DNA of 64,000 nucleotides, taken from assembly GCF_040126305.1 (NCBI RefSeq), contig NZ_CP149510.1:659001-723000 (forward strand). The letters are read 5' to 3'. Position 1 is the stretch's first letter. Each line of letters begins with the position of its first letter. Shown here one piece after another: positions 19,343 through 28,297 of the stretch. Both the position numbers and the translations under genes were made by a program. The notes below the pieces were generated by a model. It made no database searches. It was not told the origin of the DNA and saw nothing but the letters and a program-made list of their open reading frames with translations. The stretch comes from Pararhizobium sp. A13. GTDB lineage: Bacteria; Pseudomonadota; Alphaproteobacteria; Rhizobiales; Rhizobiaceae.

Positions 19343-20584
19343 TCAGGCTTTCAGCTTCGGAGCATTCAGGGAATCGATCTTGCGCAATTGCGGAAAGCCG
19401 AGCGCCCAGATGATGGCGACGGCAAGCGTGCCGATACCGCCGACCACGACTGCCGGAACCGCGCCGATGATATGCGCCATGGTACCTGCCCGGAACTCGC
19501 CAAGCTCGTTCGAGGCGCCGACGAACACCATGTTGACTGCGTTCACGCGGCCACGCACGGCGTCCGGCGTCCAGAGCGCAATCAGCGTCTCGCGCACATA
19601 GACCGAGATCATGTCCGCCCCGCCCATCAGCATCAGGGATGCGATCGACAGCCAGGCGACTTCGGACAGACCGAAGATCACCGTGCCGATGCCGAACAGC
19701 GCGACGCCGGCAAACATCAGCACACCGGCATTGTGGCGAATGGGATAGGCGGCGAGCGTCACCGCGACGAGAATGGCGCCGATGCCCGGCGCTGCCCGGA
19801 GCAGCCCGAGACCGAGCGGACCGAGCACCAGGATTTCGCTGGCAAAAACCGGCATCAGCGCGACGGCGCCGCCCAGAAGCACGGCAAAGAGATCGAGCGA
19901 AATCGCACCCAGCACGACCTTTTCCGTGCGGATGAATTTGAAACCGGCAAGAACGGACGTCCAGTCGCGCGGCTCGCTGAGGCTGTGCTGCGCCGGTTTT
20001 TCGATCATGAAGACAAGAATGGCCGCGAGCACGAGGAAAGCAAGCGCGACGGAATAGGCAACGATGGCGCCGACGCCGTATAGCAGACCGCCGGCGACCG
20101 GGCCGAGAATGGCAGCGGTCTGCCAGGAGGACGAGTTCCAGGCGATCGCGTTCGACAGGTCTTCAGCCGGCACGAGGTTTGGCGCAAGCGATTGCACCGC
20201 CGGCGCCATGAAGGCGCGCTCGATGCCGAAAACGACGAGGATGGCGAAGACCGGCCAGGGCGAGAACGCATCGGCGATCGTCAGCCCCAGCAGCGCTGCC
20301 GCGCAAAGGGCGCTGATGATCATGCAGATCGAGACGATCGCCCGCCGGCTGTGGCGATCCGCCACCGATCCGGTCACCAGGATAAGGAGCAGGGACGGCA
20401 GGAACTGGAAGAGGCCGATCAGGCCGAGATAGAGCGTGTTCTGCGTCTGCGCGTACATCTGCCAGCCGACCGAGACACTGACGATCTGGATGGCGAAGGA
20501 TGCGAGGAAGCGGGCGAAGAAGAAGCGGGCGTAGGAGACATGCCGGAACGCGGCGAACCGGTCTGCACCGTTTATGGCGGACAT
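19343..20584 (-). CDS. MFS exporter, EntS-like (MFS_3)
   Basis: 413 residues with 12 predicted membrane helices, of the enterobactin-exporter-like MFS branch. Marks: RHVSYARFFFARFLASFAIQIVSVSVGWQMYA, the loop VTGSVADRHSRRAIV between helices 2 and 3, and TPDAVRGRVNAVNMVFVGASNELGEFRAG. Substrate unknown. Standalone gene, diverging from yggT. Confidence 0.85.
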   Translation of the reverse strand: MSAINGADRFAAFRHVSYARFFFARFLASFAIQIVSVSVGWQMYAQTQNTLYLGLIGLFQFLPSLLLILVTGSVADRHSRRAIVSICMIISALCAAALLGLTIADAFSPWPVFAILVVFGIERAFMAPAVQSLAPNLVPAEDLSNAIAWNSSSWQTAAILGPVAGGLLYGVGAIVAYSVALAFLVLAAILVFMIEKPAQHSLSEPRDWTSVLAGFKFIRTEKVVLGAISLDLFAVLLGGAVALMPVFASEILVLGPLGLGLLRAAPGIGAILVAVTLAAYPIRHNAGVLMFAGVALFGIGTVIFGLSEVAWLSIASLMLMGGADMISVYVRETLIALWTPDAVRGRVNAVNMVFVGASNELGEFRAGTMAHIIGAVPAVVVGGIGTLAVAIIWALGFPQLRKIDSLNAPKLKA

Positions 20585-20717
20585 GCGGCGATCTTTCCGA
20601 TGACGGCCGGATAAATAGCCCCGCCGTATTAAACATGTTTAGTCCCGCACGAAGCACGGACTTGCCGGTTTAGTCGTCAATGTCTACATGTCTGTCAACA
20701 ACGAATTGGAGACCGGC

Positions 20718-21011
20718 ATGCTTGCTGTCATTGCTACCCTGAATTTCATCATCAATATTGCGTGGTTCCTGGTCATCGCCTCGGCCATCTTTTCCTGGCT
20801 CTACGCGTTCAACGTGATCAATGTGAACAACAACGCCATCAACATGATCGGCCGCTCGCTCTACCAGCTGACCGAGCCGCTCTATCGCCCGATCCGCCGT
20901 GTCCTGCCGGATATGGGCGGTGTCGATCTGTCGCCCCTGGTGGTTTTGGTGATCCTCTATTTCATCTGGTATTTCCTGAACACGACCGTCGCTGCCGCCC
21001 TGCTCAGCTGA
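20718..21011 (+). CDS. YggT family membrane protein
   Basis: 97 residues, two hydrophobic segments separated by TEPLYRPIRRVLPDMGGVDLSP, the YggT signature. I take the ATG at 20718 (MLAVIATLNFII), with GGAG 8 bases upstream and homologues starting MLA; an ATG at 20688 would add ten residues. Integral inner-membrane protein; members have been linked to cell-division and osmotic fitness, but the function is uncertain. Confidence 0.87.
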   Translation: MLAVIATLNFIINIAWFLVIASAIFSWLYAFNVINVNNNAINMIGRSLYQLTEPLYRPIRRVLPDMGGVDLSPLVVLVILYFIWYFLNTTVAAALLS

Positions 21012-21032
21012 ACCGGCCTTCTCGCAGGCAAC

Positions 21033-21069
21033 AAAAAACCTCCGGATCGGCGCGATCCGGAGGTTTTTA
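21033..21069. terminator. Bidirectional intrinsic terminator between yggT and ppa
   Basis: AAAAACCTCCGGATC and its exact inverse GATCCGGAGGTTTTT around GGCGC. The A-run and T-run on either side let it stop both convergent genes. Confidence 0.92.
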
Positions 21070-21099
21070 TTTGCAATACGTGCGCTGTTCAGCTGTCGC

Positions 21100-21633
21100 T
21101 TACTTCGCCGCCTTGGCGCGCTCGATGGCTTCGACGATCAACTGCTTGGCGACGGACGCGTCCTTCCAGCCGTAGATCTTCACCCACTTGCCGGGCTCCA
21201 GGTCCTTGTAGTGCTCGAAGAAATGCTCGATCTGCTGCAGGGTGATTTCCGGCAGGTCGGTATAGTCCTTCACCTTGTCGTAGCGCTTGGTGAGGTGATA
21301 GTTCGGCACGGCAATGACCTTTTCGTCCTTGCCGGAATTGTCTTCCATCATCATCACGCCGATCGGGCGGACATTAATCACACAGCCCGGAACCAGCGGA
21401 CGGGTGCTGGCGATCAGAACGTCGATCGGGTCGCCGTCATCCGACAGCGTATGCGGAACGAAGCCGTAATTGCCCGGATAGGTCATCGGCGTATAGAGGA
21501 AACGGTCGACCACCAGCGTGCCGGCTTCCTTGTCCATCTCGTACTTGATCGGATGGCCGCCAACCGGAACCTCGACGATCACGTTGATATCTTCAGGCGG
21601 ATTCTTGCCGATGGAAATTGCATCAATACGCAT
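21100..21633 (-). CDS. ppa: Inorganic pyrophosphatase
   Basis: Family I soluble pyrophosphatase, hydrolyses PPi from biosynthesis. 177 residues. Signature DGDPIDVLI with metal ligands, [40 protein letters not shown], and [39 protein letters not shown] C-terminal part. Stands alone, facing yggT across a shared terminator. Confidence 0.97.
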   Translation of the reverse strand: MRIDAISIGKNPPEDINVIVEVPVGGHPIKYEMDKEAGTLVVDRFLYTPMTYPGNYGFVPHTLSDDGDPIDVLIASTRPLVPGCVINVRPIGVMMMEDNSGKDEKVIAVPNYHLTKRYDKVKDYTDLPEITLQQIEHFFEHYKDLEPGKWVKIYGWKDASVAKQLIVEAIERAKAAK

Positions 21634-21781
21634 GTTTTCTCCCAGGGGTCTGAGTTTGGCTGGCGAGTCCGATAACGGTAAACATGCCGCGGCGCAACAT
21701 TACTTTCGTCATGAGCGGAAAAATGCGAGGTTTGGACGAACAATCGCGGGTGCCGGGACGTCCCCGGTATGAGGAGCGCTC

Positions 21782-22396
21782 ATGATATCGCACGCAGGCA
21801 CAATTCCGCTGATCCTTCTGCTCGCAGCAGCCCCGTCCGCCGCCCGGGCCAATGACAGCACCTATACCGATTTGGACACCGATCACTGCAAGACGCTGTC
21901 GCCGGAAGACGCCGAAGGCGGCGGCATTTCGCTGCAGTGCAAGGGACTAAAGGACTACGCGGTCTACTTCAAGGAAGGCGACCTGCGGCAGAGCATCCTC
22001 TACGGCCCCGCCGGCGAAGCCTATATCGACGGCGTCTTCGAAAGCTTTGAGCCGTTCAATCACACCGCGCGAAAGATCGAATGGCGGCTCGGCCCGGACG
22101 GCAAGCCGACGGCGACCATTATCCGGTGGTTCGTCGAGAATATCGATCCAGCCACCGGCGAACCGTCGCCGAAGGTCGAAGGCCAGGTGCTCGTCGTCTC
22201 GAAAGTGGCAGGAGAAGACGGGATGGGCTGCGTCGTCGGTTATGTCGATGCGCTTGCCAATCCGGAGCCCAACGTGCTGGCCCGGCAGATCGCCGACACG
22301 AAGGCCGACGGTTTCCTCTGTGGCACGGACAAGGCCGATTTTACCGGGGTCCGCGGGCCGAAGGCGGCCGATCACACGCACTCGTTCCCGCAATAG
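21782..22396 (+). CDS. Secreted protein of unknown function
   Basis: 204 residues. Sec signal peptide to about ARA-NDS (residues 1-23). Mature part has four cysteines (HCKTL, LQCKGL, MGCVVGY, FLCGTD), suggesting two disulfides in the periplasm, and an ordered, moderately charged sequence (YAVYFKEGDLRQSILYGPAG, RKIEWRLGPDGKPTATIIRWFVEN). I do not recognise a named family. Convergent with the GNAT gene, 6 bases apart. Confidence 0.75.
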   Translation: MISHAGTIPLILLLAAAPSAARANDSTYTDLDTDHCKTLSPEDAEGGGISLQCKGLKDYAVYFKEGDLRQSILYGPAGEAYIDGVFESFEPFNHTARKIEWRLGPDGKPTATIIRWFVENIDPATGEPSPKVEGQVLVVSKVAGEDGMGCVVGYVDALANPEPNVLARQIADTKADGFLCGTDKADFTGVRGPKAADHTHSFPQ

Positions 22397-22402
22397 CGCG
22401 GT

Positions 22403-22909
22403 TCAGTCCCAGATATAGCCGATCTTCTTGAGGCTCTTGCCGCCGAAATCTTCCATGCCCTCGCAGATATCGTGGCCGCCGGCCATGCGGAAGAAACGGT
22501 CGGCGTGATGGCTGTCTTCCAGGCACCAGACGACGAGGCCCTGGCAGCCGAGGGATTTCAACAGGCTCTTCGCCTCGCCGAACAGGATCCGGCCAAGCCC
22601 GATGCCCTGATATTCGGGGCGCAGGTAGATCTCGTAGACCTCGCCCTCCTGCGGCAGGGCGCGGGCGCGATTGAGACCGAGCGTCGCATAACCGGCAATC
22701 ACGCCGGCCACCTCGATGACGAGGAGGGTGGACGGACCCCGCGTCGCCTTGCGCCACCACGTATGATCGCGCCGGTCGACCATCTGGTTCAGCGGCTTGT
22801 GCGGAATGAGCCCGCCATAGGCCTGAAGCCAGGAGACGCGGTGCACGTCCGAGATGGACATTGCGTCCCTCGGCTCACCCGGCCGCACCTCGATGGATAG
22901 TGTTTTCAT
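22403..22909 (-). CDS. GNAT family N-acetyltransferase
   Basis: 168 residues, single GNAT domain. Acetyl-CoA-binding motif EYQGIGLGRILFGEA (about residues 97-111), N-terminal RPGEPRDAMSISDVHRVSW and C-terminal GFxxAGG-like part. Substrate unknown. Its promoter region is shared with the long rpoH2 leader. Confidence 0.85.
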   Translation of the reverse strand: MKTLSIEVRPGEPRDAMSISDVHRVSWLQAYGGLIPHKPLNQMVDRRDHTWWRKATRGPSTLLVIEVAGVIAGYATLGLNRARALPQEGEVYEIYLRPEYQGIGLGRILFGEAKSLLKSLGCQGLVVWCLEDSHHADRFFRMAGGHDICEGMEDFGGKSLKKIGYIWD

Positions 22910-23000
22910 AACGCAACTCTAGACCGGTGCCATGCAAACAGGAATCCCGCCAAAGCCCTGTCTTTAACTAACTCACAGGCAACTTATGGGGACGACCATC

Positions 23001-23025
23001 AAAAGTTAACGCTTTTTTAACTTTT
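23001..23025. promoter_or_regulatory. Perfect inverted repeat with CtrA-like core
   Basis: AAAAGTTAA, spacer CGCTTTT, TTAACTTTT: nine-base perfect arms that contain TTAA-N7-TTAAC. It lies 92 bases upstream of the divergent GNAT start and 392 upstream of rpoH2. Motif match only. Confidence 0.5.
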
Positions 23026-23196
23026 CCGGCAAGCGGCAAAAATTGCGGCGCACAATAAATCACGCCTCCCCGCGCGGCGGCGCCATTGCCGGGGGATGCA
23101 CGAGACAACCTGGACCGGCGCGGCATCCTGTTCGAATTTATGGGAGGTTCACGCGCAGAAAAACGCCCGCGGCCGCAAAATACGGCAGTGCAGCAT

Positions 23197-23221
23197 GGAA
23201 CTTATTCGTTCCCCGCGCGTT
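23197..23221 (+). promoter_or_regulatory. EcfG (RpoE2)-type promoter of rpoH2
   Basis: GGAAC-N16-CGTT, the consensus -35/-10 pair of the alphaproteobacterial general stress sigma factor. In Sinorhizobium meliloti rpoH2 is under RpoE2 control, which fits its place 196 bases before this rpoH2. Confidence 0.7.
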
Positions 23222-23416
23222 GAGGCACGTTCAGTCCGGGCCTGCGCATGGTGTTGCGGGTCGGGACTGCCACCGCGGCCCTCTCTTCCGGCCTCGGCTT
23301 CTAGGCAGGGAAGTAGGGCGGTTCGAATGCTGGTCAAGCTCAGGCAGCGGAAATCCCGAAACACGATCGACTTATCGTTCAGCGGCACACCCCGTGTGCC
23401 CGTCATGGAGTAGCCG

Positions 23417-24283
<867 letters not shown>

Positions 24284-24368
24284 GCGGTTTCCCAGCGCGT
24301 CCAGCGCCAGCCACCGACCGAAGTGCGGCATAGTCGTGTCGAAGGCGCGGGAAAGCCTGCGACGTCTA

Positions 24369-25427
24369 TTATAACCGTGGGCGCGCGGTGCTGCCCCGGA
24401 TGACCAGCGTCACGCCGAGCGTTTCCGGCGCGTTAGGCAATGCGTCATCAAGGATGGCGCTTGCCGCCCTGCGCGCAATCTCTTCAAGCGGTTGTGCAAT
24501 GGTCGTCAGCCCCGGCTGGGCCGTTGCGGCTTCAGGGACGCCGTCGAACCCGACGACGGAGACGTCGCCCGGCACCGCGAAGCCATGTTCGGCAAGCCAT
24601 TGCATGGCAAAGAGAGCAATGCGGTCGGACATCGCCAGGATCGCCGTTGGTGGCTCCGGCGTTGCAAACAGGGTATCGAGCGCCGCATCGACGCTCGATT
24701 TGTCGTTGCGCGTTCCGTGCACCGGCACGCTTTCGCGCTCGATGCCGAATTCCGCCAATGCCTGCCAGTAGCCGCGTGCACGATCGCGCGAAGTCGATTT
24801 CAAGGACCGAATTGCCTGCTCGGGCGTTACCGCCCCGACATGATCATTGGAATGCCCTATGGCCAGTATGGCAAACCGCCGGTGCCCGAGCTCCGCCAGG
24901 TGGCGCGCTGCCGCGGCGGCGCCCGCGGTATTGTCAATTCCGATCGTTGGGATCGAAGCGTCTCCGTCATCGAAGGCCAGGGCGATGAACGGCAGCTGCC
25001 GCCGTCTTGTCAGCTCGACGAGCTTTTCGCCGCCTTCCACGCATAGCAGGATAAAACCATCGACAAGCGCGCTATTGATGTTCCAGGCCAGTTTTTGCTG
25101 ATTCTGCGCCGACACCAACGCGATGCCGGTGCCGGTCGCGTCGCACACCGCCGCAATGTTCGTCATCACCGCCCGCGCCCACGGATCTTCAAAGAAATAC
25201 GCCAGCGGCTCGATTGCGGCGACGCCGATGGCGTTGACCCGCCCGGCCCGCAGCAAGCGCCCTTTCATGTCCGGTCCGTTGTAGCCGAGCTCTCTTGCCA
25301 CCTCGAGGACACGCTCGCGCACCTCTTCGCGCACCACCTCTGGCCGGCTGAAGACATTCGACGCCGTCCCCTGCGATACACCGGCCGCCTTGGCGACATC
25401 AGCCAGTCTTACATGCCCTTTTGTCAA
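24369..25427 (-). CDS. LacI-family transcriptional repressor
   Basis: 352 residues. N-terminal helix-turn-helix VRLADVAKAAGVSQGTASNVFSRP, hinge helix DMKGRLLRAGRVNAIGV, then a periplasmic-binding-protein-like effector domain (60-345) with VVGFDGVPEAAT. The start is TTG at 25427, with AGGAG six bases upstream. Faces the operator cluster at 25472-25564, which it very probably binds, including one site 45 bases from its own start, hence autoregulation. Effector presumably a sugar; not readable. Confidence 0.9.
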   Translation of the reverse strand: MTKGHVRLADVAKAAGVSQGTASNVFSRPEVVREEVRERVLEVARELGYNGPDMKGRLLRAGRVNAIGVAAIEPLAYFFEDPWARAVMTNIAAVCDATGTGIALVSAQNQQKLAWNINSALVDGFILLCVEGGEKLVELTRRRQLPFIALAFDDGDASIPTIGIDNTAGAAAAARHLAELGHRRFAILAIGHSNDHVGAVTPEQAIRSLKSTSRDRARGYWQALAEFGIERESVPVHGTRNDKSSVDAALDTLFATPEPPTAILAMSDRIALFAMQWLAEHGFAVPGDVSVVGFDGVPEAATAQPGLTTIAQPLEEIARRAASAILDDALPNAPETLGVTLVIRGSTARPRL

Positions 25428-25471
25428 AATAGCTCCTGCGTCACACGAACCAGCCTCAATCTATCAGAAGC

Positions 25472-25485
25472 TTGTATCGATTCAA
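25472..25485. promoter_or_regulatory. LacI-type operator O1
   Basis: TTGTATCGATTCAA, one mismatch from the palindrome TTGAATCGATTCAA, 45 bases upstream of the repressor's start and just before the -35 of the divergent promoter. Confidence 0.7.
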
Positions 25486-25490
25486 ATCCC

Positions 25491-25518
25491 TTGACATTTT
25501 CCTGTGAAGAGGTAGATT
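25491..25518 (+). promoter_or_regulatory. Sigma-70 promoter TTGACA-N16-TAGATT
   Basis: Plus-strand promoter with a perfect -35 hexamer and a good -10, flanked by operators O1 and O2, so strongly repressible. Confidence 0.7.
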
Positions 25519-25532
25519 TTGAATCGGTTCAA
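25519..25532. promoter_or_regulatory. LacI-type operator O2
   Basis: TTGAATCGGTTCAA, immediately after the -10 hexamer, covering the expected transcription start. One mismatch from the palindrome. Confidence 0.75.
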
Positions 25533-25550
25533 AACTTCGCTGCGTAGATA

Positions 25551-25564
25551 TTGAATCGATTCAA
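25551..25564. promoter_or_regulatory. LacI-type operator O3 (perfect)
   Basis: TTGAATCGATTCAA, a perfect 14-base palindrome, directly before the GGAG ribosome site of the 54-codon frame at 25579. Confidence 0.8.
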
Positions 25565-25578
25565 TATGGAGAACACCC

Positions 25579-25743
25579 ATGATCCCGATAGCTTGCCTGT
25601 TCAAGGACATCTACAATGACCGCTGGGGCGACCCGCGTTATCCGACCCCTGGGGATCCGCCTGCCTGCCCGGGGCCCTTGCTTCGCGTTCGCCGGCCGAG
25701 CGCCTGGTCCCTCACCATCCCGATTGATCGGCGCCTTCGGTAA
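25579..25743 (+). CDS. Small ORF behind the LacI-controlled promoter, possibly a gene remnant
   Basis: 54 residues beginning MIPIACLFKDIYNDRWGDPR, with a good ribosome site (GGAGAACACCC-ATG). The first 20 residues look protein-like; the rest is Pro/Arg-rich and looks like readthrough out of frame. The M48 protease gene ends only 34 bases beyond on the other strand, so no structural gene remains for this promoter. I read it as the stub of a lost catabolic operon, but a genuine small protein cannot be excluded. Confidence 0.4.
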   Translation: MIPIACLFKDIYNDRWGDPRYPTPGDPPACPGPLLRVRRPSAWSLTIPIDRRLR

Positions 25744-25777
25744 ATGGATCAGACGTCCAGCGCAGCTCGTTCTGGTC

Positions 25778-27289
25778 TTATTCCGAGATGATCTTGACCC
25801 TGTCGCCCGGTTTCACGGTCGATGTCACCTGCATCGCGTTGATGAGGCGGAAGAGGTCGAGCTTGCGGTCCGTGCCCATCATCCGGGCCGAGAGCGTCGC
25901 CAGCGTATCGCCGGGCTTGGCCGTCACGACGCGAATGCGCAGCGGCTTCAGCGCGGCCGCTTCCTGCGGTGTCATGCGGCGGAAGGAGGCCCGCAGGATT
26001 TCGGCCGTCGGCTCGAGGCTCGGCGCGCCCTTCGGCACCGCCGTCAGGAAGCGGTAGATCTGGCTGTCGATGCGGATGACCGTCACGTCGAAGTCCCAGC
26101 GTTCGGCGGAGGCGCGCGCCGTGGCCGCCTCGAGGCCGTTGATCGTGATCTGCCGAATGGTGTCGGGCTGCAGGCCCGTGACCCAGCCGCTGGCGATATA
26201 GTCGGTCAGGCTGCGGCGCTGCGTATCGGCGACGCCATCGAAGCGGATGGCAGTCTCGCCTGGCCCGGTCGCCAGCACCGCTTCCGCCTTGTTGTCGATC
26301 TGGAAGCCGGCTGGCACGTCGAAACGAATGCCAAGCTTGCCATGCAGGAACGTCTGGCCGCGGACGTAGCCTTCCTGTGGGCTGTCACCGTAGAGCAGCC
26401 CGTCGATGCCGGCCAGATAATAGTCGCGGCCGCGATCGCCGACGGTTCCTTCAGCACCAAAGGCGCGGGCATGGCGGCGGGCAAGATCGACGCGCTGCGG
26501 CGCGCTCGGGTGGCTCGACAGGAAGTCGAGGCTCTGGTCGGAATCGGGATCAACCGAGGAAAAGCGGCTATAGGCTGCCATCGCATCGAGGAAACGGGCG
26601 GCGGCATAGGGATCGTATCCCGCTTCGCCGAGCATGCGCACGCCGATGACGTCGGCCTGCAGTTCCTGGTTTCGCGAGAACGCCGCCAGCCGCAACTTGC
26701 CACGCGCGAGCGCCTGCTTGCCGGCGAGATCGCTGGAGAGCACTTCGGAGACAACGCGGCTGGCGATAACCTCCGCCTCCTCGCGCTGCTGCCGCTCGAT
26801 ACCGTGGTTGGCCGTCACGTGCGCCATCTCGTGGGACAGCACCGCTGCCACTTCCGACGCATCATCGGCCAGGGCCAAAAGGCCGCGCGTGACGTAGAGA
26901 TAGCCGCCGGGCAGCGCAAACGCGTTGATCGCAGGCGAATTCAGGATGGTAATGCGGTAGGACTGGTTCGGATTTTCCGACACCGCCGTCAACGCGCCGG
27001 TGATCCGGGCAACGAGACGCTCGGTCCTTTCGTCCTTGTATTCCCCACCATAGCTTGCGACGATGCGCGGATGCTCGCGGGCACCGACCTGGGCGCGCGG
27101 ATCGTTCTTCTGCACCTCCTCGACGATCTGCGGTGTCGAGGACGGGGCGACCTTCGGCTCATAGGTCTGTTCGATCACCGACTGACAGCTGGAGAGAAGC
27201 AGGATACCGGCAAGCGCGCTTGCGGCACGCAAGGACACGCCGAAGCTTTTCTCCGGAGACTGCGGATCCGTGCCTGTCGTTCTGTTCAT
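25778..27289 (-). CDS. M48-family metalloprotease lipoprotein with C-terminal LysM-like region
   Basis: 503 residues. Lipobox LLSSC with Cys35. Zinc motif HEMAH at 153-157 and third ligand in NQELQADVIG; YLYVTRGLLALADDASEVAAVLSHE is typical of BepA/LoiP-like envelope proteases. After the peptidase and a middle domain, the C-terminal VVTAKPGDTLATLSARM...VKPGDRVKII resembles LysM, suggesting peptidoglycan binding. Role: outer-membrane protein quality control in the periplasm. Alone on its strand, 34 bases from the small ORF. Confidence 0.88.
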   Translation of the reverse strand: MNRTTGTDPQSPEKSFGVSLRAASALAGILLLSSCQSVIEQTYEPKVAPSSTPQIVEEVQKNDPRAQVGAREHPRIVASYGGEYKDERTERLVARITGALTAVSENPNQSYRITILNSPAINAFALPGGYLYVTRGLLALADDASEVAAVLSHEMAHVTANHGIERQQREEAEVIASRVVSEVLSSDLAGKQALARGKLRLAAFSRNQELQADVIGVRMLGEAGYDPYAAARFLDAMAAYSRFSSVDPDSDQSLDFLSSHPSAPQRVDLARRHARAFGAEGTVGDRGRDYYLAGIDGLLYGDSPQEGYVRGQTFLHGKLGIRFDVPAGFQIDNKAEAVLATGPGETAIRFDGVADTQRRSLTDYIASGWVTGLQPDTIRQITINGLEAATARASAERWDFDVTVIRIDSQIYRFLTAVPKGAPSLEPTAEILRASFRRMTPQEAAALKPLRIRVVTAKPGDTLATLSARMMGTDRKLDLFRLINAMQVTSTVKPGDRVKIISE

Positions 27290-27557
27290 GCCTCAGCTCG
27301 TTTCCAGTCTTTCGGGCCAGACCCGCAAATATTTCCGTGGTCCGCCCCCACGGAAATTCGGTATTCTTTACAGCCGTATACATAGGTCGGGCGGCTGTTG
27401 CAGCAATGGGACTGCTGTAACCCATTCACGCCACGCGTGCCTAGCATATGCACATAGAAATAGTTGCCCCGTGATATCCCTGCAACGGACACGCGAAGAT
27501 GGCGTCGCTGAGATTTTGAGCTTGGCCGTCGCATAGGCCAACGTTCAAATTGTGGCA

Positions 27558-27577
27558 AGCATCGCAGGCGATGCTCA
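27558..27577 (-). terminator. Hairpin at the thiQ stop codon
   Basis: AGCATCGC-CT-GCGATGCT begins at the stop TGA of thiQ. The stem is perfect but has no real T-run, so termination is plausible rather than certain. The remaining 27290-27557 holds no gene I can support. Confidence 0.45.
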
Positions 27578-28297
27578 TTTTCCGAGAAAACGCGCAACGG
27601 CCGGAATATCGGTATGGTCGAGGAATTGCGCCTTGGATTCGTGCAGCAGAATGCGGCCCTCGTCGAGGAAGATCACGCTGTCGGCCAGTGCCCGCACGTC
27701 GTCCGGATGGTGCGTGACAATCAACATCGTATTGCCCTCCTGCCTGTGCAGATCGAGCAGCAGGCTCGTCATGCCGGAGCGTAAGCCCGGATCGAGCGCC
27801 GCGAAGGGCTCATCGAGAAGAAGAATGGGCCTGCGGCGGACCAAGGCGCGCGCCAGCGCCACCCGCTGACGCTCGCCGCCCGACAGCGTCGGCGGCAGCC
27901 GCTTGCCGAAGCCGTCGAGCCCGACGCGCATGAGCGCTGCGGCAAGCTTTCCACGGTCCTTCACGCCGAGTCTCAGGGCCGGATCGATGCCGAGCCCGAT
28001 ATTGGTGGCGACATCGAGGTGCGAAAACAAATTGTATTCCTGGAAGATCACCGAGACCGGCCGCTCTGCCGGATCTCGGCGGGCAACATTTTCTCCAAGA
28101 ATTTCGACAGTACCCACGTCCGGCATCTCGAAACCGGCGACAATATTGAGGAGGGTCGATTTGCCGGAGCCGGAGGCGCCGGTGATCGCAACGATCTCAC
28201 CCTCGTTAATGGCGCAATCGAAGCGCAGTTCCGTCTTGCCGAACCGCACGCGCACGTCACCGAGACGAATGGCAGTCTCCGTTTCACGCGGCGGCAT
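27575..28297 (-). CDS. thiQ: Thiamine ABC transporter ATP-binding protein
   Basis: 240 residues. Walker A GASGSGKST, Q-loop IFQEYNLFSHL, signature LSGGERQRVALARAL, Walker B ILLLDEPF. Energises thiamine/TPP uptake with ThiP and ThiB. I chose the ATG at 28297 because GGGGAG stands 7 bases upstream; the ATG at 28315 is also in frame. Overlaps the end of thiP. Confidence 0.93.
   Translation of the reverse strand: MPPRETETAIRLGDVRVRFGKTELRFDCAINEGEIVAITGASGSGKSTLLNIVAGFEMPDVGTVEILGENVARRDPAERPVSVIFQEYNLFSHLDVATNIGLGIDPALRLGVKDRGKLAAALMRVGLDGFGKRLPPTLSGGERQRVALARALVRRRPILLLDEPFAALDPGLRSGMTSLLLDLHRQEGNTMLIVTHHPDDVRALADSVIFLDEGRILLHESKAQFLDHTDIPAVARFLGK

Larger units (their letters stand above)
22910..23416. 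promoter_or_regulatory. 507-base gene-free region upstream of rpoH2
   Basis: No credible gene. It holds a perfect inverted repeat with a CtrA-like core (23001-23025) near the GNAT gene and an EcfG-type promoter (23197-23221) 196 bases before rpoH2. Short frames in the right half show no coding character. Confidence 0.6.
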
